From the NCBI GenBank assembly GCA_038961845.1, contig CP152408.1, positions 496,001 to 560,000 of the forward strand: a stretch of 64,000 nucleotides of DNA, read 5' to 3'. The notes under the pieces are model-generated. The model did no database searches. It saw only the letters and a list, made by a program, of their open reading frames with translations, and was not told the DNA's origin. Position numbers and translations under genes: made by a program. Shown piece after piece: positions 34,243 through 43,235 of this stretch. The stretch comes from Xylophilus sp. GW821-FHT01B05 (GTDB taxonomy: Bacteria > Pseudomonadota > Gammaproteobacteria > Burkholderiales > Burkholderiaceae_C). Numbering within the stretch: position 1 is the stretch's first letter; the number at the start of each line of letters is the position of its first letter.

Positions 34243-35337
34243 ATGCCCCGCCCGATCCTTGCCACCGTCCACACCGAGGCCCTGCGCCACAACCTTGAGC
34301 GCGTGCGCCGGGCCGCGACCGACGCGCGTGTCTGGGCGGTCGTCAAGGCCAATGCCTATGGCCATGGCATAGAGCGGGTCTTCGAGGGCCTGCGTGCGGC
34401 CGACGGCTTTGCCATGCTGGACCTGGCCGAGGCCGAGCGGGTGCGCGCGCAGGGCTGGCGCGGGCCCATCCTGCTGCTGGAGGGCGTGTTCGAGCCACGC
34501 GATCTGGAGCTGTGCTCGCGCCTGGGCCTGTGGCACACGGTGCACTGCGACGAGCAGATCGACATGCTGGCTGCGCACAAAACCCAGCAACCGCACCGCA
34601 TCTTCCTCAAGATGAACTCCGGCATGAACCGGCTCGGCTTTGCGCCGCAGCGCCTGCGCACCGCCTGGGCACGCCTGGGTGCGCTGCCGCAGGTGGACGA
34701 GATCTCGTTCATGACCCATTTCAGCGACGCTGACGGCGCGCGCGGCATCGATCACCAGCTAGCCACCTTCCAGGCCACCACCGCCGATCTGCCCGGCGAG
34801 CGCAGCCTGTGCAACAGCGCCGCGCTGCTGCGCCACGCCAGCCAGCCCCAGGTGCGCGGCGACTGGGTGCGCCCGGGCATTGCGCTGTACGGCAGCGCGC
34901 CGGACTTCCCCGCGCACGACGCGGCGCACTGGGAGCTGCAGCCCACCATGACGCTGTCCACCCGCCTGATCGGTGTGCAACAGCTAGAGGCCGGCGCCAG
35001 CGTGGGCTATGGCTCGCGCTTTGCGGCCGAAGCCCCCATGCGCGTGGGCGTGGCCGCCTGCGGCTATGCCGACGGCTACCCGCGCCTGTGCGATACCGGC
35101 ACGCCGGTGCTGGTGAACGGCGTGCGCACCCGGCTGCTGGGCCGGGTCAGCATGGATATGGTGGGCATCGACCTGAGCCCCGTACCCGACGCCGGCTTTG
35201 GCGCCGAGGTCACCCTCTGGGGCCGCGCCGCCAATGGCGCGGTGCTGCCGATTGATGAGGTAGCGCAGGCGGCGGGGACTTTGGGCTATGAGCTGATGTG
35301 TGGCGTGGCGCAGCGGGTGGCTTTTGCCGTGGATTGA
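34243..35337 (+). CDS. alr: alanine racemase
   Basis: 364 aa, the usual length. The PLP-binding Lys35 lies in [12 protein letters not shown], and the second catalytic base Tyr256 in [10 protein letters not shown]. The C-terminal beta domain shows [20 protein letters not shown] and [13 protein letters not shown], the hallmark of Alr. It interconverts L- and D-alanine for peptidoglycan. The start at 34243 ([10 protein letters not shown]) gives the normal N-terminus; upstream frame to 34117 is not supported. It is convergent with the Fic gene, whose stop is 3 bases beyond its own. Confidence 0.95.
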   Translation: MPRPILATVHTEALRHNLERVRRAATDARVWAVVKANAYGHGIERVFEGLRAADGFAMLDLAEAERVRAQGWRGPILLLEGVFEPRDLELCSRLGLWHTVHCDEQIDMLAAHKTQQPHRIFLKMNSGMNRLGFAPQRLRTAWARLGALPQVDEISFMTHFSDADGARGIDHQLATFQATTADLPGERSLCNSAALLRHASQPQVRGDWVRPGIALYGSAPDFPAHDAAHWELQPTMTLSTRLIGVQQLEAGASVGYGSRFAAEAPMRVGVAACGYADGYPRLCDTGTPVLVNGVRTRLLGRVSMDMVGIDLSPVPDAGFGAEVTLWGRAANGAVLPIDEVAQAAGTLGYELMCGVAQRVAFAVD

Positions 35338-35340
35338 TCG

Positions 35341-36558
35341 CTACAGGACGCCGGGGTCGGCCTCGGCCTCCGGCCACAGCTTGGGAAAGTAGAAGCGCAG
35401 CGCATGCAGGGGCAGCCCGAAGCGAAGCTTGCCCTGCGGTGTATCTGACTTCAGCAAACCCCGCTTGAGCAGGGCCGACAGCGCCGAGCCCGCCGTGCGC
35501 TCGCCCAGCCCGGTCATGGCCTTGAATTCCCCGCGCTCAAGTTCGCCGCCGCTCAAAAACAGGTAGTGCAGCGGTCGCAGCGATTCCCGGCGCACGCCGG
35601 AGCGCAGGCTGCTTTCCTCGAAGGCCAGGCAGGCGGCGATCCGGCCTTCCATGGTCGATACATCAAGCAGGCCGGCCATGAAAGTGACCTGGTCCAGGCA
35701 GATGTCCAGCACATAGTCGATCCATGCGACCAGCGCCTGCTCGCTCAGATTGCCACGGCCGTCCAGGTCGCCGCGCCGGGGTGCATCCGCTTCTGCCAGC
35801 AGCGCGTAGTAGCGATCCGTGGAGCGTGCGAAGCCGCGCAGCGGCGACCATAAGCCGCGTGTGTAGCCCAGGGCGTGCAGCAGCGCGTGGGTGTGCAGGC
35901 GCATCACGCGCCCATTGCCGTCTAGAAATGGGTGGATCCAGCCGAGCCGCTGGTGCGCAGCAGCCAAGGCGACCAGCGATGCCTCGCCCCGGCGCACCTT
36001 GCCGTAGACGTCCGCCCAGCGCGACAGAAAGTGGCCCAGGCTGTCATGGGTGGGCGCCACATGCTGGCCCACCTGGACATCGCGCTGGCGCAGCGCACCG
36101 GGGACGATGGGTTCACCTTCAGGGGTCACCAGATCCTGCGCCGGCAGCCGGGAGAAAAGGCTGCGGTGCAGGTCGCACACGGCGGCCGGCTGGTAGAGCA
36201 GGCCTACACCGGCGTCGCCGATGTAGCGGGCTTCGACATCGGCTTCTGCTTCGATATGCGCCACCGCCATGCGCTGCCGGGCGGCCAGTTCCTGGTTGTC
36301 CGAGAAGTCCTGGCGCAGCGCCTGTTCGATCTCATAGGGCCGGGTGTGCTGGCCCTCGATGCGGTTGGTGTAGTAGGAGTTCATCCCCCGCAACAACCCA
36401 CGTAGTTCATGGGCGGCAGGCAGGTTGCCCAACTGCATGGCCGCGCGCGCCAGGTCATGCGCCTTGGCCAGCAGATCCTGCTGCCTGGCCTCGGACGGCA
36501 GAAGCGGCTCGAACTGGTGGGGGGAGTTATAGAGAGGGCTTGCCATTGCCAACATCAT
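35341..36558 (-). CDS. Fic family protein (AMPylator type, with inhibitory helix)
   Basis: 405 aa. The catalytic motif HPFLDGNGR (residues 209-217) is complete, so AMP transfer is expected. An N-terminal inhibitory motif TNRIEG (residues 64-69) fits the (S/T)xxxE(G/N) rule, so it belongs to class II, in which Glu68 blocks the active site in cis. A winged-helix-like C-terminal domain (GLGERTAGSALSALLKRGLLKSD) is typical of this architecture. Two possible upstream starts (36558, 36555) precede the MASPLYNSPHQF form at 36546. Its upstream DNA is A/T-rich compared with the neighbourhood, which hints at transfer. The target protein is unknown. Confidence 0.88.
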   Translation of the reverse strand: MMLAMASPLYNSPHQFEPLLPSEARQQDLLAKAHDLARAAMQLGNLPAAHELRGLLRGMNSYYTNRIEGQHTRPYEIEQALRQDFSDNQELAARQRMAVAHIEAEADVEARYIGDAGVGLLYQPAAVCDLHRSLFSRLPAQDLVTPEGEPIVPGALRQRDVQVGQHVAPTHDSLGHFLSRWADVYGKVRRGEASLVALAAAHQRLGWIHPFLDGNGRVMRLHTHALLHALGYTRGLWSPLRGFARSTDRYYALLAEADAPRRGDLDGRGNLSEQALVAWIDYVLDICLDQVTFMAGLLDVSTMEGRIAACLAFEESSLRSGVRRESLRPLHYLFLSGGELERGEFKAMTGLGERTAGSALSALLKRGLLKSDTPQGKLRFGLPLHALRFYFPKLWPEAEADPGVL

Positions 36559-36656
36559 GAGGCGTGCAAGCTATTGATGTAAATGGGGATTTAATCAAAT
36601 ACGCCACATTTTTTGCCAACTTTTTTGCGCACTTGCCACGGATGTTGGGTTTGTTG

Positions 36657-36714
36657 ATGAAAAGAGGCCAAAGCCCATACCAGGCAAGGGCAATAAGCTA
36701 TCAATAATGAAGCG
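36657..36714. repeat. dispersed AGCTAT/ATAGC repeat, copy 5
   Basis: GAAAAGAGGCC, then a weaker GCCC/GGGC inner pair, then AATAAGCTATCAATAATGAAGCG, ending right at the stop codon of the dehydrogenase gene (36717-36719). The preceding 36559-36656 is A/T-rich and holds the presumed Fic promoter. Confidence 0.65.
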
Positions 36715-36716
36715 TT

Positions 36717-37604
36717 TCAGTGCGCCTCGCCGCCTTTGGCCAGCAGCGCCACCAGCTCCGGCACCAACGCCTGCGGATCACCCTCGCGCGCTGCGCGGGC
36801 ATAGGTCTGGTGCACGCCTTCGGCAATGGCGCGGGCGGCGCCGCTGTCGCCGGCCATGGCGGTGTAGTAGCCCAGGTCTTTCTGTGCATTGGCCATGGCA
36901 AAGCGCAGGCCGGAGGCGTCTTTGGCCAGCAGGTAGGGCTTGAGCCGCTCCAGCGCGATGCCGCCGCCGCCGCCCTTGGCCAGCACGTCGACCAGCACCT
37001 CGGGCGCCACGCCGGCGCGCTCGGCGCAGGCGGCGGCCTCGGCCAGCAGCGCGACAAAGCCCAGCGACACGTAGTTGTGCAGCAGCTTCATGCGGTGGCC
37101 GGCGCCAATCGGGCCGGCGTGGGTGATGTTCTCGGCAAAGCAGGCCAGCAGCGGCCGGCATTCGTCAAACAGCGCCGCGTCGCCGCCCACCAGCAGATTC
37201 AGCCGGCCCTCGGCCGCCTCCTTGGGCGTGCGGGTCATGGGCGCGTCAAGAAAGCGGCCACCGGCCTGCAGCACCGCCTGCGCCACGCGCTCGGTGGAGG
37301 AGGGGATGGCGGTGGAGCAATCGATCACCACGGTGCCTGGGCGCAGGCCTTGCAGCACGCCGCCTTCGCCCAGCAAGACCGCCTCGACCTGGGGCGTGCC
37401 GGTAACGCAGAGGATCACCACGTCGGCGCCGGCCGCCAGCGCCGCGGCGCTGGCCTGTGTGCGCGCGCCGGCGGCTTTCAGCGCGTCCAGCGGCTGGTTG
37501 CCGGCGTGCTCCAGCACCGTGAGCGGGTAGCCGTGTTTGGCGATGTTGCTGGCAATGCCGTGGCCCATCAGGCCGATGCCGACCATGCCGATCTGTTGCT
37601 TCAT
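36717..37604 (-). CDS. NAD(P)-dependent beta-hydroxyacid dehydrogenase (HIBADH/GarR-like)
   Basis: 295 aa. N-terminal Rossmann domain with GIGLMGHGIASNIAKHG at residues 9-25, then the substrate segment ending DAPMTRTPKEAAEGRLNLLVGG. The catalytic Lys is in GHRMKLLHNY. It is of the 3-hydroxyisobutyrate/tartronate-semialdehyde reductase family. If the glycolate genes elsewhere in the window are relevant, tartronate semialdehyde reductase is a possible role, but no glyoxylate carboligase gene is adjacent. It lies 33 bp downstream of the SpmAB-fusion gene on the same strand, so both could be in one operon. The repeat copy 5 follows its stop directly. Confidence 0.88.
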   Translation of the reverse strand: MKQQIGMVGIGLMGHGIASNIAKHGYPLTVLEHAGNQPLDALKAAGARTQASAAALAAGADVVILCVTGTPQVEAVLLGEGGVLQGLRPGTVVIDCSTAIPSSTERVAQAVLQAGGRFLDAPMTRTPKEAAEGRLNLLVGGDAALFDECRPLLACFAENITHAGPIGAGHRMKLLHNYVSLGFVALLAEAAACAERAGVAPEVLVDVLAKGGGGGIALERLKPYLLAKDASGLRFAMANAQKDLGYYTAMAGDSGAARAIAEGVHQTYARAAREGDPQALVPELVALLAKGGEAH

Positions 37605-37637
37605 GGAGTGTCTCTGTATTGGAGGTAAGGGATGGTT

Positions 37638-38885
37638 TTACCGGAAGAACGCGTAAGCAATGCCAATCGCCGCCGCCAGCCCGGCCGCATCGGCAAACAG
37701 CGCGCAGCCCAGCGCGTGGCGCATGTTCTTCAGGCCCACGCTGCCGCCGTACACGGCCAGCACGTAGAAGGTGGTTTCGGTCGAGCCCTGGATGATGGCC
37801 GCGAGCTTGGCCGGGAAGGATTCGACGCCATAGGTCTGCATCACATCCACCATCAGCCCGCGCGCGCCGGCGCCGGACAGGATCTTCATCAGGCCCACCG
37901 GCAGCGCCGGCAAAAAGTCGGTATCCCAGCCCAGTGCCGCCACGCCGTGGCCGACGCCGGCCAGCAGCCAGTCCATGCAGCCGGCGGCGCGAAACAGGGC
38001 GATGGCGCACAGCATGCCGACCAGGTAGGGAATGATTTGCACCGCCACGCCAAAGCCTTCCTTGGCGCCTTCGACGAAAGTGTCATAAACCGGCACGCGG
38101 CGCCAGGCGCCGGCCACCAGAAAGGCCGTGACCAGTGCCAGGATGCAGAAGGCGCCGGCCAGGCCGGTGATGCGCGCCGCCTGCTCGGCCGGCAGTTGCG
38201 CCAGGCCGGCCAGCAAGGCCGCCAGCATGGCCAGCACGCCGGCCAGCGGCAGCAGGAAGCGCGGCTTGTACAGCGGCAGGCGCTGGCATACGGCCACCGC
38301 CAGCAGCCCGGCAATGCAGGAGGCAAAGGTGGCCAGCAGCGTCGGCAGCAGGATGTCGGCCGCGTTGAAGTGGGCCACGCCCTGGCGCAGCGCAATGCTC
38401 TGGCGCACGGCGATGACGGCCGTGGGGATCAGCGTGATGCCGGCGGTGTTGAGCACCAGGAACAGGATCTGCGCGTCAGTGGCGGTACCGGGGCGCGGGT
38501 TGAGCGTTTCCAGCTCGGCCATGGCCTTCAGGCCCAGCGGCGTGGCGGCGTTGTCCAGGCCCAGCAGATTGGCCGAGACATTCATGGTCATGGCGCCCTG
38601 TGCCGGGTGCCCGGCCGGCACGCCCGGGAACAACTGGCGCAGCAGCGGCGCGGCGGCGCGCGCCAGCAGGTCGACCATGCCGGCGCGCTCGCCCACGCGC
38701 AGCAGGCCCAGCCACAGCGCCATGACGCCGGTCAGGCCCAGCGCAATGTCAAAGCCACTGCGCGCCGCCTCGAACAGCGCGGCCAGCAGGCGCGAGAACA
38801 CTTCCACATCGCCCATGGCCAGCCGCACGCAGGCGGTGGCAAAGGCCACCACAAAAAAGCCGAGCCAGACCAGGTTCAGTGCCAT
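37638..38885 (-). CDS. SpmA-SpmB fusion (nucleoside recognition/spore maturation family) membrane protein
   Basis: 415 aa with about ten or more hydrophobic segments. The first half matches SpmA: SANLLGLDNAATPLGLKAMAELE near residue 104, LFLVLNTAGITLIPTAVIAVR. The second half matches SpmB: FVEGAKEGFGVAVQIIPYLVGM near residue 274, and a late QGSTETTFYVLAVYGGSVG. In Bacillus the two are separate genes needed for spore-core dehydration; Gram-negative bacteria often have the fused form with unknown function. The start at 38885 gives MALNLVWLGFF. It lies just downstream of the LysE exporter gene on the same strand. Confidence 0.85.
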   Translation of the reverse strand: MALNLVWLGFFVVAFATACVRLAMGDVEVFSRLLAALFEAARSGFDIALGLTGVMALWLGLLRVGERAGMVDLLARAAAPLLRQLFPGVPAGHPAQGAMTMNVSANLLGLDNAATPLGLKAMAELETLNPRPGTATDAQILFLVLNTAGITLIPTAVIAVRQSIALRQGVAHFNAADILLPTLLATFASCIAGLLAVAVCQRLPLYKPRFLLPLAGVLAMLAALLAGLAQLPAEQAARITGLAGAFCILALVTAFLVAGAWRRVPVYDTFVEGAKEGFGVAVQIIPYLVGMLCAIALFRAAGCMDWLLAGVGHGVAALGWDTDFLPALPVGLMKILSGAGARGLMVDVMQTYGVESFPAKLAAIIQGSTETTFYVLAVYGGSVGLKNMRHALGCALFADAAGLAAAIGIAYAFFR

Positions 38886-38904
38886 GTCTGAGCCTTGTCG
38901 CGGC

Positions 38905-39546
38905 CTATCTCTTAAAGCTGGCCAGCAGTGCGCCGGCCGCGATGAACAGCGAGCCAAAAGTGCGCTGCACCCAGCGCACCTGGCGCTCGGTGCGCAGCCG
39001 GCGCAGCACGCGCGCGGCCAGGGCGGCGTAGCCGGCCATCACGCTGCCCTCGGTCAGCGCCAGCGTGGCACCGACCAGCAGGTACTGCGGCGCCAGCGGC
39101 GCGCCCAGGTCCAGAAACTGCGGCAGCACCGCCAGCAAAAACACCGTGCCCTTGGGGTTGAGCGCGTTCACCGTCCAGCCGCGCAGCAGCAGTTGGCGGC
39201 GCAGGGCGGCGGGCGCCAGATCGGGCGCGTCGGCATCGGCCGGCGCCACCAGCGCATGGGCCGGCGCGCGCCACTGCTGCACGCCCAGCCAGCACAGGTA
39301 GGCCACGCCGGCCCACTGCACCACGTGGAAGGCGGTGGCCGAGGCGGCGATCAGCGCGCCCAGCCCGATGCCCACCACCAGCACCTGGGTGGACAGGCCC
39401 AGCACCAGCCCGGCGATCAGCGGCAGGCTGCCGCGCACGCCGCCATGCTGCAGGCCGCAGCCCATGGCCGCGACGGCGGCGGCGCCGGGCGACAGGCTGA
39501 TGGCCCAGGCGGCGGCAAAGAAGGTGATCCAGACGTGAAAGGACAT
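38905..39546 (-). CDS. LysE family translocator
   Basis: 213 aa with five to six membrane helices, typical length. The family start is seen, ITFFAAAWAISLSPGAAAVAAMGCGLQHGGVRG, and LNPKGTVFLLAVLPQFLDLG in the middle. LysE/RhtB exporters expel amino acids such as lysine, homoserine or threonine; substrate unknown. Divergent from an alpha/beta hydrolase gene (61 bp between starts), so the two share a short promoter region. SpmAB fusion follows 19 bp after. Confidence 0.88.
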   Translation of the reverse strand: MSFHVWITFFAAAWAISLSPGAAAVAAMGCGLQHGGVRGSLPLIAGLVLGLSTQVLVVGIGLGALIAASATAFHVVQWAGVAYLCWLGVQQWRAPAHALVAPADADAPDLAPAALRRQLLLRGWTVNALNPKGTVFLLAVLPQFLDLGAPLAPQYLLVGATLALTEGSVMAGYAALAARVLRRLRTERQVRWVQRTFGSLFIAAGALLASFKR

Positions 39547-39607
39547 AGGGGCCTGCAAGAGTGAAGACGGCGTCTGTGCATTGTCTGCGAGCCGGCACAA
39601 TCCGCGC

Positions 39608-40522
39608 ATGTCTCTCTCCCTGCTGCCGCCCACACTCCCCAGCACCGACGCCGAAGCCCGCGCCTTGATCGCGGCAATCGACGCGCAACTTGAACAACAC
39701 CGCATCGTGGTTGACGGCCATGAAGTCGTCTTCCGCCGCATTGGCAACGGCCCGCCGCTGGTGCTGGTGCACGGCGGCCATGGCAGTTGGCTGCACTGGG
39801 TGCGCAACCTTGATGCGCTGTCGCGCCAGCACACGCTGTGGCTGCCCGACATGCCGAGCTATGGCGACTCGGCCGCGCTAGAGGGCGCGCCCTCGCTCGA
39901 GCGCCTGGCACAGGCGCTGGCCATGGCGCTCGATGGCCTGCTGGGCGCCGGCACGCCGCTGGACCTGGCCGGTTTTTCTTTCGGCGGTTTGACCGTGGCG
40001 CATGCTGCGGCGCGCCGGCTGGAGCAGGGCGGCGCGGTGCGCCGCGTGGCGCTGCTGGGCACCAGCGGCCACGGCATGATGCGGCGCGACCGCATGAAGA
40101 TGCTCGACTGGAAGGGCCTGGACGACGCGGCCGAGCGCGACCGCTGCCTGCGCCACAACCTGGGCGCGCTAATGCTGCACGACGTGACGCGCATCGACGC
40201 CCTGGCGTTGGCGCTGCACCGCCAGGCCTGCCTGCAGACGCGCTTTCGCAGCAAGGGCTACGCCGGCCGCGCCGTGCTGGCCCCGGCGCTGGACGCGCTC
40301 GACGCCCACGGCGTGCCGCTGCTGCTGGCCTGGGGCGCGCACGACGTCACCGCCACACCACAAGAAACCGGCCCGGCCCTGGTGGCAGGCCGCGCCTCAC
40401 GCCGCTGGCAACTGCTGCCAGACGCCGGCCACTGGCTGCAGTACGAGCAACCGGCGCAGACCGAGGCGCTGCTGGAGGCCTGGTTTGCCGGCGCAGCGGA
40501 AGAAATGAACGCTATTGAATAA
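39608..40522 (+). CDS. alpha/beta fold hydrolase
   Basis: 304 aa. The triad is readable: nucleophile Ser in GFSFGG (near residue 126), Asp in WGAHDVTATP, His in DAGHWLQYE. The oxyanion hole segment is VLVHGGHGSWLHW. No signal peptide. Substrates could be esters or C-C hydrolase compounds. The C-terminal residues (NAIE) and TAA stop at 40520-40522 are encoded in the left arm of the dispersed repeat that follows, so the native end may have been slightly different. Divergent from lysE-like gene. Confidence 0.88.
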   Translation: MSLSLLPPTLPSTDAEARALIAAIDAQLEQHRIVVDGHEVVFRRIGNGPPLVLVHGGHGSWLHWVRNLDALSRQHTLWLPDMPSYGDSAALEGAPSLERLAQALAMALDGLLGAGTPLDLAGFSFGGLTVAHAAARRLEQGGAVRRVALLGTSGHGMMRRDRMKMLDWKGLDDAAERDRCLRHNLGALMLHDVTRIDALALALHRQACLQTRFRSKGYAGRAVLAPALDALDAHGVPLLLAWGAHDVTATPQETGPALVAGRASRRWQLLPDAGHWLQYEQPAQTEALLEAWFAGAAEEMNAIE

Positions 40523-40615
40523 ATAGCTGGTTGCCCAGGTGCATCATGTGTTTCAGATGCTTAAGCGCATGAAATGCAGGGTACACCTGGGCAATAAGCT
40601 ATATTTTTAATAGCG
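40510..40615. repeat. dispersed AGCTAT/ATAGC repeat, longest and most symmetric copy (6)
   Basis: A 106-bp palindrome: 32-nt arms at 40510-40541 and 40584-40615, 26 of 32 positions paired, ending CGCTATT/AATAGCG. The arms contain TTGCCCAGGTG and CACCTGGGCAA. The middle (40542-40583) has weaker complementarity. It sits between the hydrolase gene and radA, supplying the hydrolase stop codon. Confidence 0.85.
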
Positions 40616-40670
40616 AAATTCACCCGCCCCCGGGCCGCCGCCCACAACCGAGCGCCTATAGTCCCCGCCC

Positions 40671-42086
40671 ATGGCCAAGGAAAAAACCAACTACGTCTGC
40701 TCTGAATGCGGCGGCACCAGCCCGCGCTGGCTGGGCAAGTGCCCGAGCTGCGGCGCCTGGAACACGCTGGTGGAGACGGTGGCGCAAGCCGCGCCCGCAG
40801 CCAGCAAAAACCGCTTGGGCACACCGGCCTTTGCCGCACTGGCGCAGACCGCCGAGGTGGCGATGCTGGCCGACATCGAGGCCAGCGATTTCGAGCGCAC
40901 GCCCACCGGCATGGACGAGCTCGACCGCGTGCTGGGCGGCGGCATCGTCGAAGGCGGCGTGGTGCTGATCGGCGGTGACCCCGGCATCGGCAAATCGACC
41001 CTGCTGCTGCAGGCGCTGGACGCGCTGTCGCGCCGGCCTTCGGCGGCCTCTGCCAACGAGCCGGCCGGGCTGGACACGCTCTATGTCACCGGCGAAGAAA
41101 GCGGCGCCCAGGTGGCGCTGCGCTCGCGCCGCCTGGGGCTGGACCATTCGCAGGTACAGGTGCTGGCCGAGATCCAGCTGGAGAAGATCCTGGCCACGCT
41201 CGACCAATTGCGGCCGGCGGTGGCGGTGATCGATTCGATCCAGACGGTGTATTCCGACCAGCTCACCTCGGCGCCCGGCTCGGTGGCGCAGGTGCGCGAA
41301 TGCGCGGCGCACCTCACGCGCGCGGCCAAGGCCAGCGGCGTCGCCATCATTTTGGTCGGCCACGTCACCAAGGACGGCTCGCTGGCCGGCCCGCGTGTGC
41401 TCGAGCACATGGTCGACACGGTGCTGTACTTCGAGGGCGATACGCACAGCAGCTTTCGCCTGGTGCGCGCCATCAAGAACCGCTTTGGCGCGGTCAATGA
41501 GATCGGCGTGTTCGCCATGACCGAGCGCGGCCTGAAGGGCGTGACCAACCCCAGCGCCATCTTCCTCAGCCAGCATGCCGAGCCGGTGCCCGGCAGTTGC
41601 GTGCTGGTCACGCTCGAAGGCACGCGGCCCATGCTGGTAGAGATCCAGGCCCTGGTCGACAGCGGCGGCCCCAGCCCGCGCCGCCTGTCGGTCGGCCTGG
41701 ACCGCGACCGGCTGGCCATGCTGCTGGCGGTGCTGCACCGGCATGCGGGCATCTCCTGCATGGACCAGGACGTGTTCGTCAACGCTGTCGGCGGCGTGCG
41801 CATCACCGAGCCGGCGGCCGACCTGGCCGTGCTGCTGGCCATCACCAGCAGCCTGCGCGGCAAGCCGCTGCCCAAGGGCTTCCTGGCCTTTGGCGAAGTC
41901 GGCCTGGCCGGCGAGGTGCGGCCCGCGCCGCGCGGGCAAGAGCGCCTGAAGGAGGCGGCCAAGCTCGGCTTCTCCGTGGCCGTGGTGCCCAAGGCCAATG
42001 CGCCCAAAAAGCCCATCGAAGGCCTGGAAATCCACGCCGTGGAGCGGGTAGAGGAGGCAATGGACGTAGTGCGGCGCTTGCAATAG
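40671..42086 (+). CDS. radA: DNA repair protein RadA
   Basis: 471 aa, usual length. The N-terminal C4 zinc finger is C10, C13, C24, C27 (CSECGGTSPRWLGKCPSC). The RecA-like core has Walker A GGDPGIGKSTLL near residue 100, Walker B region VAVIDSIQTVYS and the family KNRFGAVNEIGVF motif. The C-terminal Lon-like domain ends the protein. RadA is a branch-migration helicase aiding recombination. Upstream is the 106-bp palindrome with 55 bp between, so the promoter must lie within or just after the repeat. The following 400 bp holds a MITE-like element. Confidence 0.95.
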   Translation: MAKEKTNYVCSECGGTSPRWLGKCPSCGAWNTLVETVAQAAPAASKNRLGTPAFAALAQTAEVAMLADIEASDFERTPTGMDELDRVLGGGIVEGGVVLIGGDPGIGKSTLLLQALDALSRRPSAASANEPAGLDTLYVTGEESGAQVALRSRRLGLDHSQVQVLAEIQLEKILATLDQLRPAVAVIDSIQTVYSDQLTSAPGSVAQVRECAAHLTRAAKASGVAIILVGHVTKDGSLAGPRVLEHMVDTVLYFEGDTHSSFRLVRAIKNRFGAVNEIGVFAMTERGLKGVTNPSAIFLSQHAEPVPGSCVLVTLEGTRPMLVEIQALVDSGGPSPRRLSVGLDRDRLAMLLAVLHRHAGISCMDQDVFVNAVGGVRITEPAADLAVLLAITSSLRGKPLPKGFLAFGEVGLAGEVRPAPRGQERLKEAAKLGFSVAVVPKANAPKKPIEGLEIHAVERVEEAMDVVRRLQ

Positions 42087-42204
42087 AGTCCGCTCTGCAC
42101 CGATCCGGCCCGGCAAAGGCCTTGGCATCGGGGGCAAACGCCGACCGCTGCGGCGCTGCCGAAAATGTCCAGCTTCCTGCCGCGCGCGGCGGCGCGAGGC
42201 GCTT

Positions 42205-42475
42205 AGAACGTGTTTGCGATCTGTATGGGGATCGCGTTGGAGTGCAATCGGGATGAGTGGGCGGCCCAGTCTGCGCCGCATGGGCCCATGCCCATGCAAG
42301 CAGATGGGGCGCTCAATCGCCCGATTTCACTCCAACCCGAAGGGCAAGTGTCTTTGCGGGCGGTCTGCGGCGTTGCGGCGCTTGCCAATAGCGGTGCTAT
42401 TGGCGGCGCACCGCGCCTTGCATCCCATCCCGCAAAGACACTTGCGCGACCCCATACAGACCGCAAATACGTTCT
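42205..42475. repeat. 271-bp MITE-like element with 26-bp terminal inverted repeats and two internal hairpins
   Basis: Terminal repeats of 26 nt (42205-42230 and 42450-42475) match at 24 positions and begin AGAACGT, ending CTGTATGGGG inward. Inside are two large hairpins: one with arms GTTGGAGTG at the left and CACTCCAAC at the right (about 42236-42336), one with perfect 15-bp arms AAGTGTCTTTGCGGG/CCCGCAAAGACACTT (42346-42442) whose middle carries CCAATAGC/GCTATTGG. No transposase. It lies between radA and aqpZ. The rest of the gap (42087-42204, 42476-42515) has no gene; a 6-bp hairpin CGCCCC/GGGGCG with a GGAA loop lies at 42484-42499 in the aqpZ leader. Confidence 0.8.
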
Positions 42476-42515
42476 TACCATTCCGCCCCGGAAGGGGCGT
42501 TGAGGAGTGTGGACC

Positions 42516-43235
42516 ATGAATAACAACATGAGGCAATGCGGTGCCGAGTTCATCGGCACTTTCTGGCTGGTACTGGGCGGCTGCGGCAGCGCGGTACTGG
42601 CGGCGGCGTTTCCCGGTCTTGGCATCGGGTTTCATGGGGTGGCGCTGGCCTTCGGCCTCACGGTGCTCACCATGGCCTTTGCCATCGGGCATATCTCGGG
42701 CTGCCATCTCAACCCGGCGATCTCCATAGGGCTCTGGGCCGGCGGGCGCTTTCCCGCCAACCGGCTGCTGCCCTACATCGTGGCGCAGGTGCTGGGCGGC
42801 ATCGTCGCGGGCGGCGTGCTTTACCTGATCGCCAGCGGCAAGGCCGGCTTTGACGTGACGGCGGGCTTTGCCTCCAATGGCTATGGCGAGCATTCGCCCG
42901 GCGGCTATTCGCTGGCCGCGGCGGCCTTGTGCGAGGTGGTCATGACGGCGTTCTTCCTGATCGTGGTCATGGGCGCCACCGACCCGCGTGCGCCGGAGGG
43001 CTTTGCGCCCATCGCCATCGGGCTGGCGCTGACGCTGATCCACCTGATCAGCATCCCGGTCACCAACACCTCGGTCAACCCCGCGCGCAGCATGGGCGTG
43101 GCGGTGTATGCGGGCAGCTGGGCGCTGCAGCAGCTGTGGCTGTTCTGGCTGGCGCCCATCGTCGGCGGCGTGATCGGTGCCGGCATCTACCGCTGGATTG
43201 GCGGCGCGCCTGCACCGGCGCTAGCTGCGCGCTAG
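42516..43235 (+). CDS. aqpZ: aquaporin Z
   Basis: 239 aa, six membrane helices. Both NPA boxes are intact: [11 protein letters not shown] near residue 64 and [10 protein letters not shown] near residue 187, the second with the Arg of the selectivity filter. Other water-channel features include [12 protein letters not shown]. Water channel of the inner membrane. GAGGAG lies eight bases before the ATG at 42516; the GTG at 42507 lacks a site. The final 15 bp overlap the end of the convergent MFS gene. The leader carries a short hairpin (42484-42499). Confidence 0.93.
   Translation: MNNNMRQCGAEFIGTFWLVLGGCGSAVLAAAFPGLGIGFHGVALAFGLTVLTMAFAIGHISGCHLNPAISIGLWAGGRFPANRLLPYIVAQVLGGIVAGGVLYLIASGKAGFDVTAGFASNGYGEHSPGGYSLAAAALCEVVMTAFFLIVVMGATDPRAPEGFAPIAIGLALTLIHLISIPVTNTSVNPARSMGVAVYAGSWALQQLWLFWLAPIVGGVIGAGIYRWIGGAPAPALAAR

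Noticed and set aside
42210..42519. Small open frames inside the 271-bp element (97 and 101 codons)
   Set aside because: They consist of translated inverted repeats and differ between overlapping frames; no ribosome binding site and no protein-like composition.
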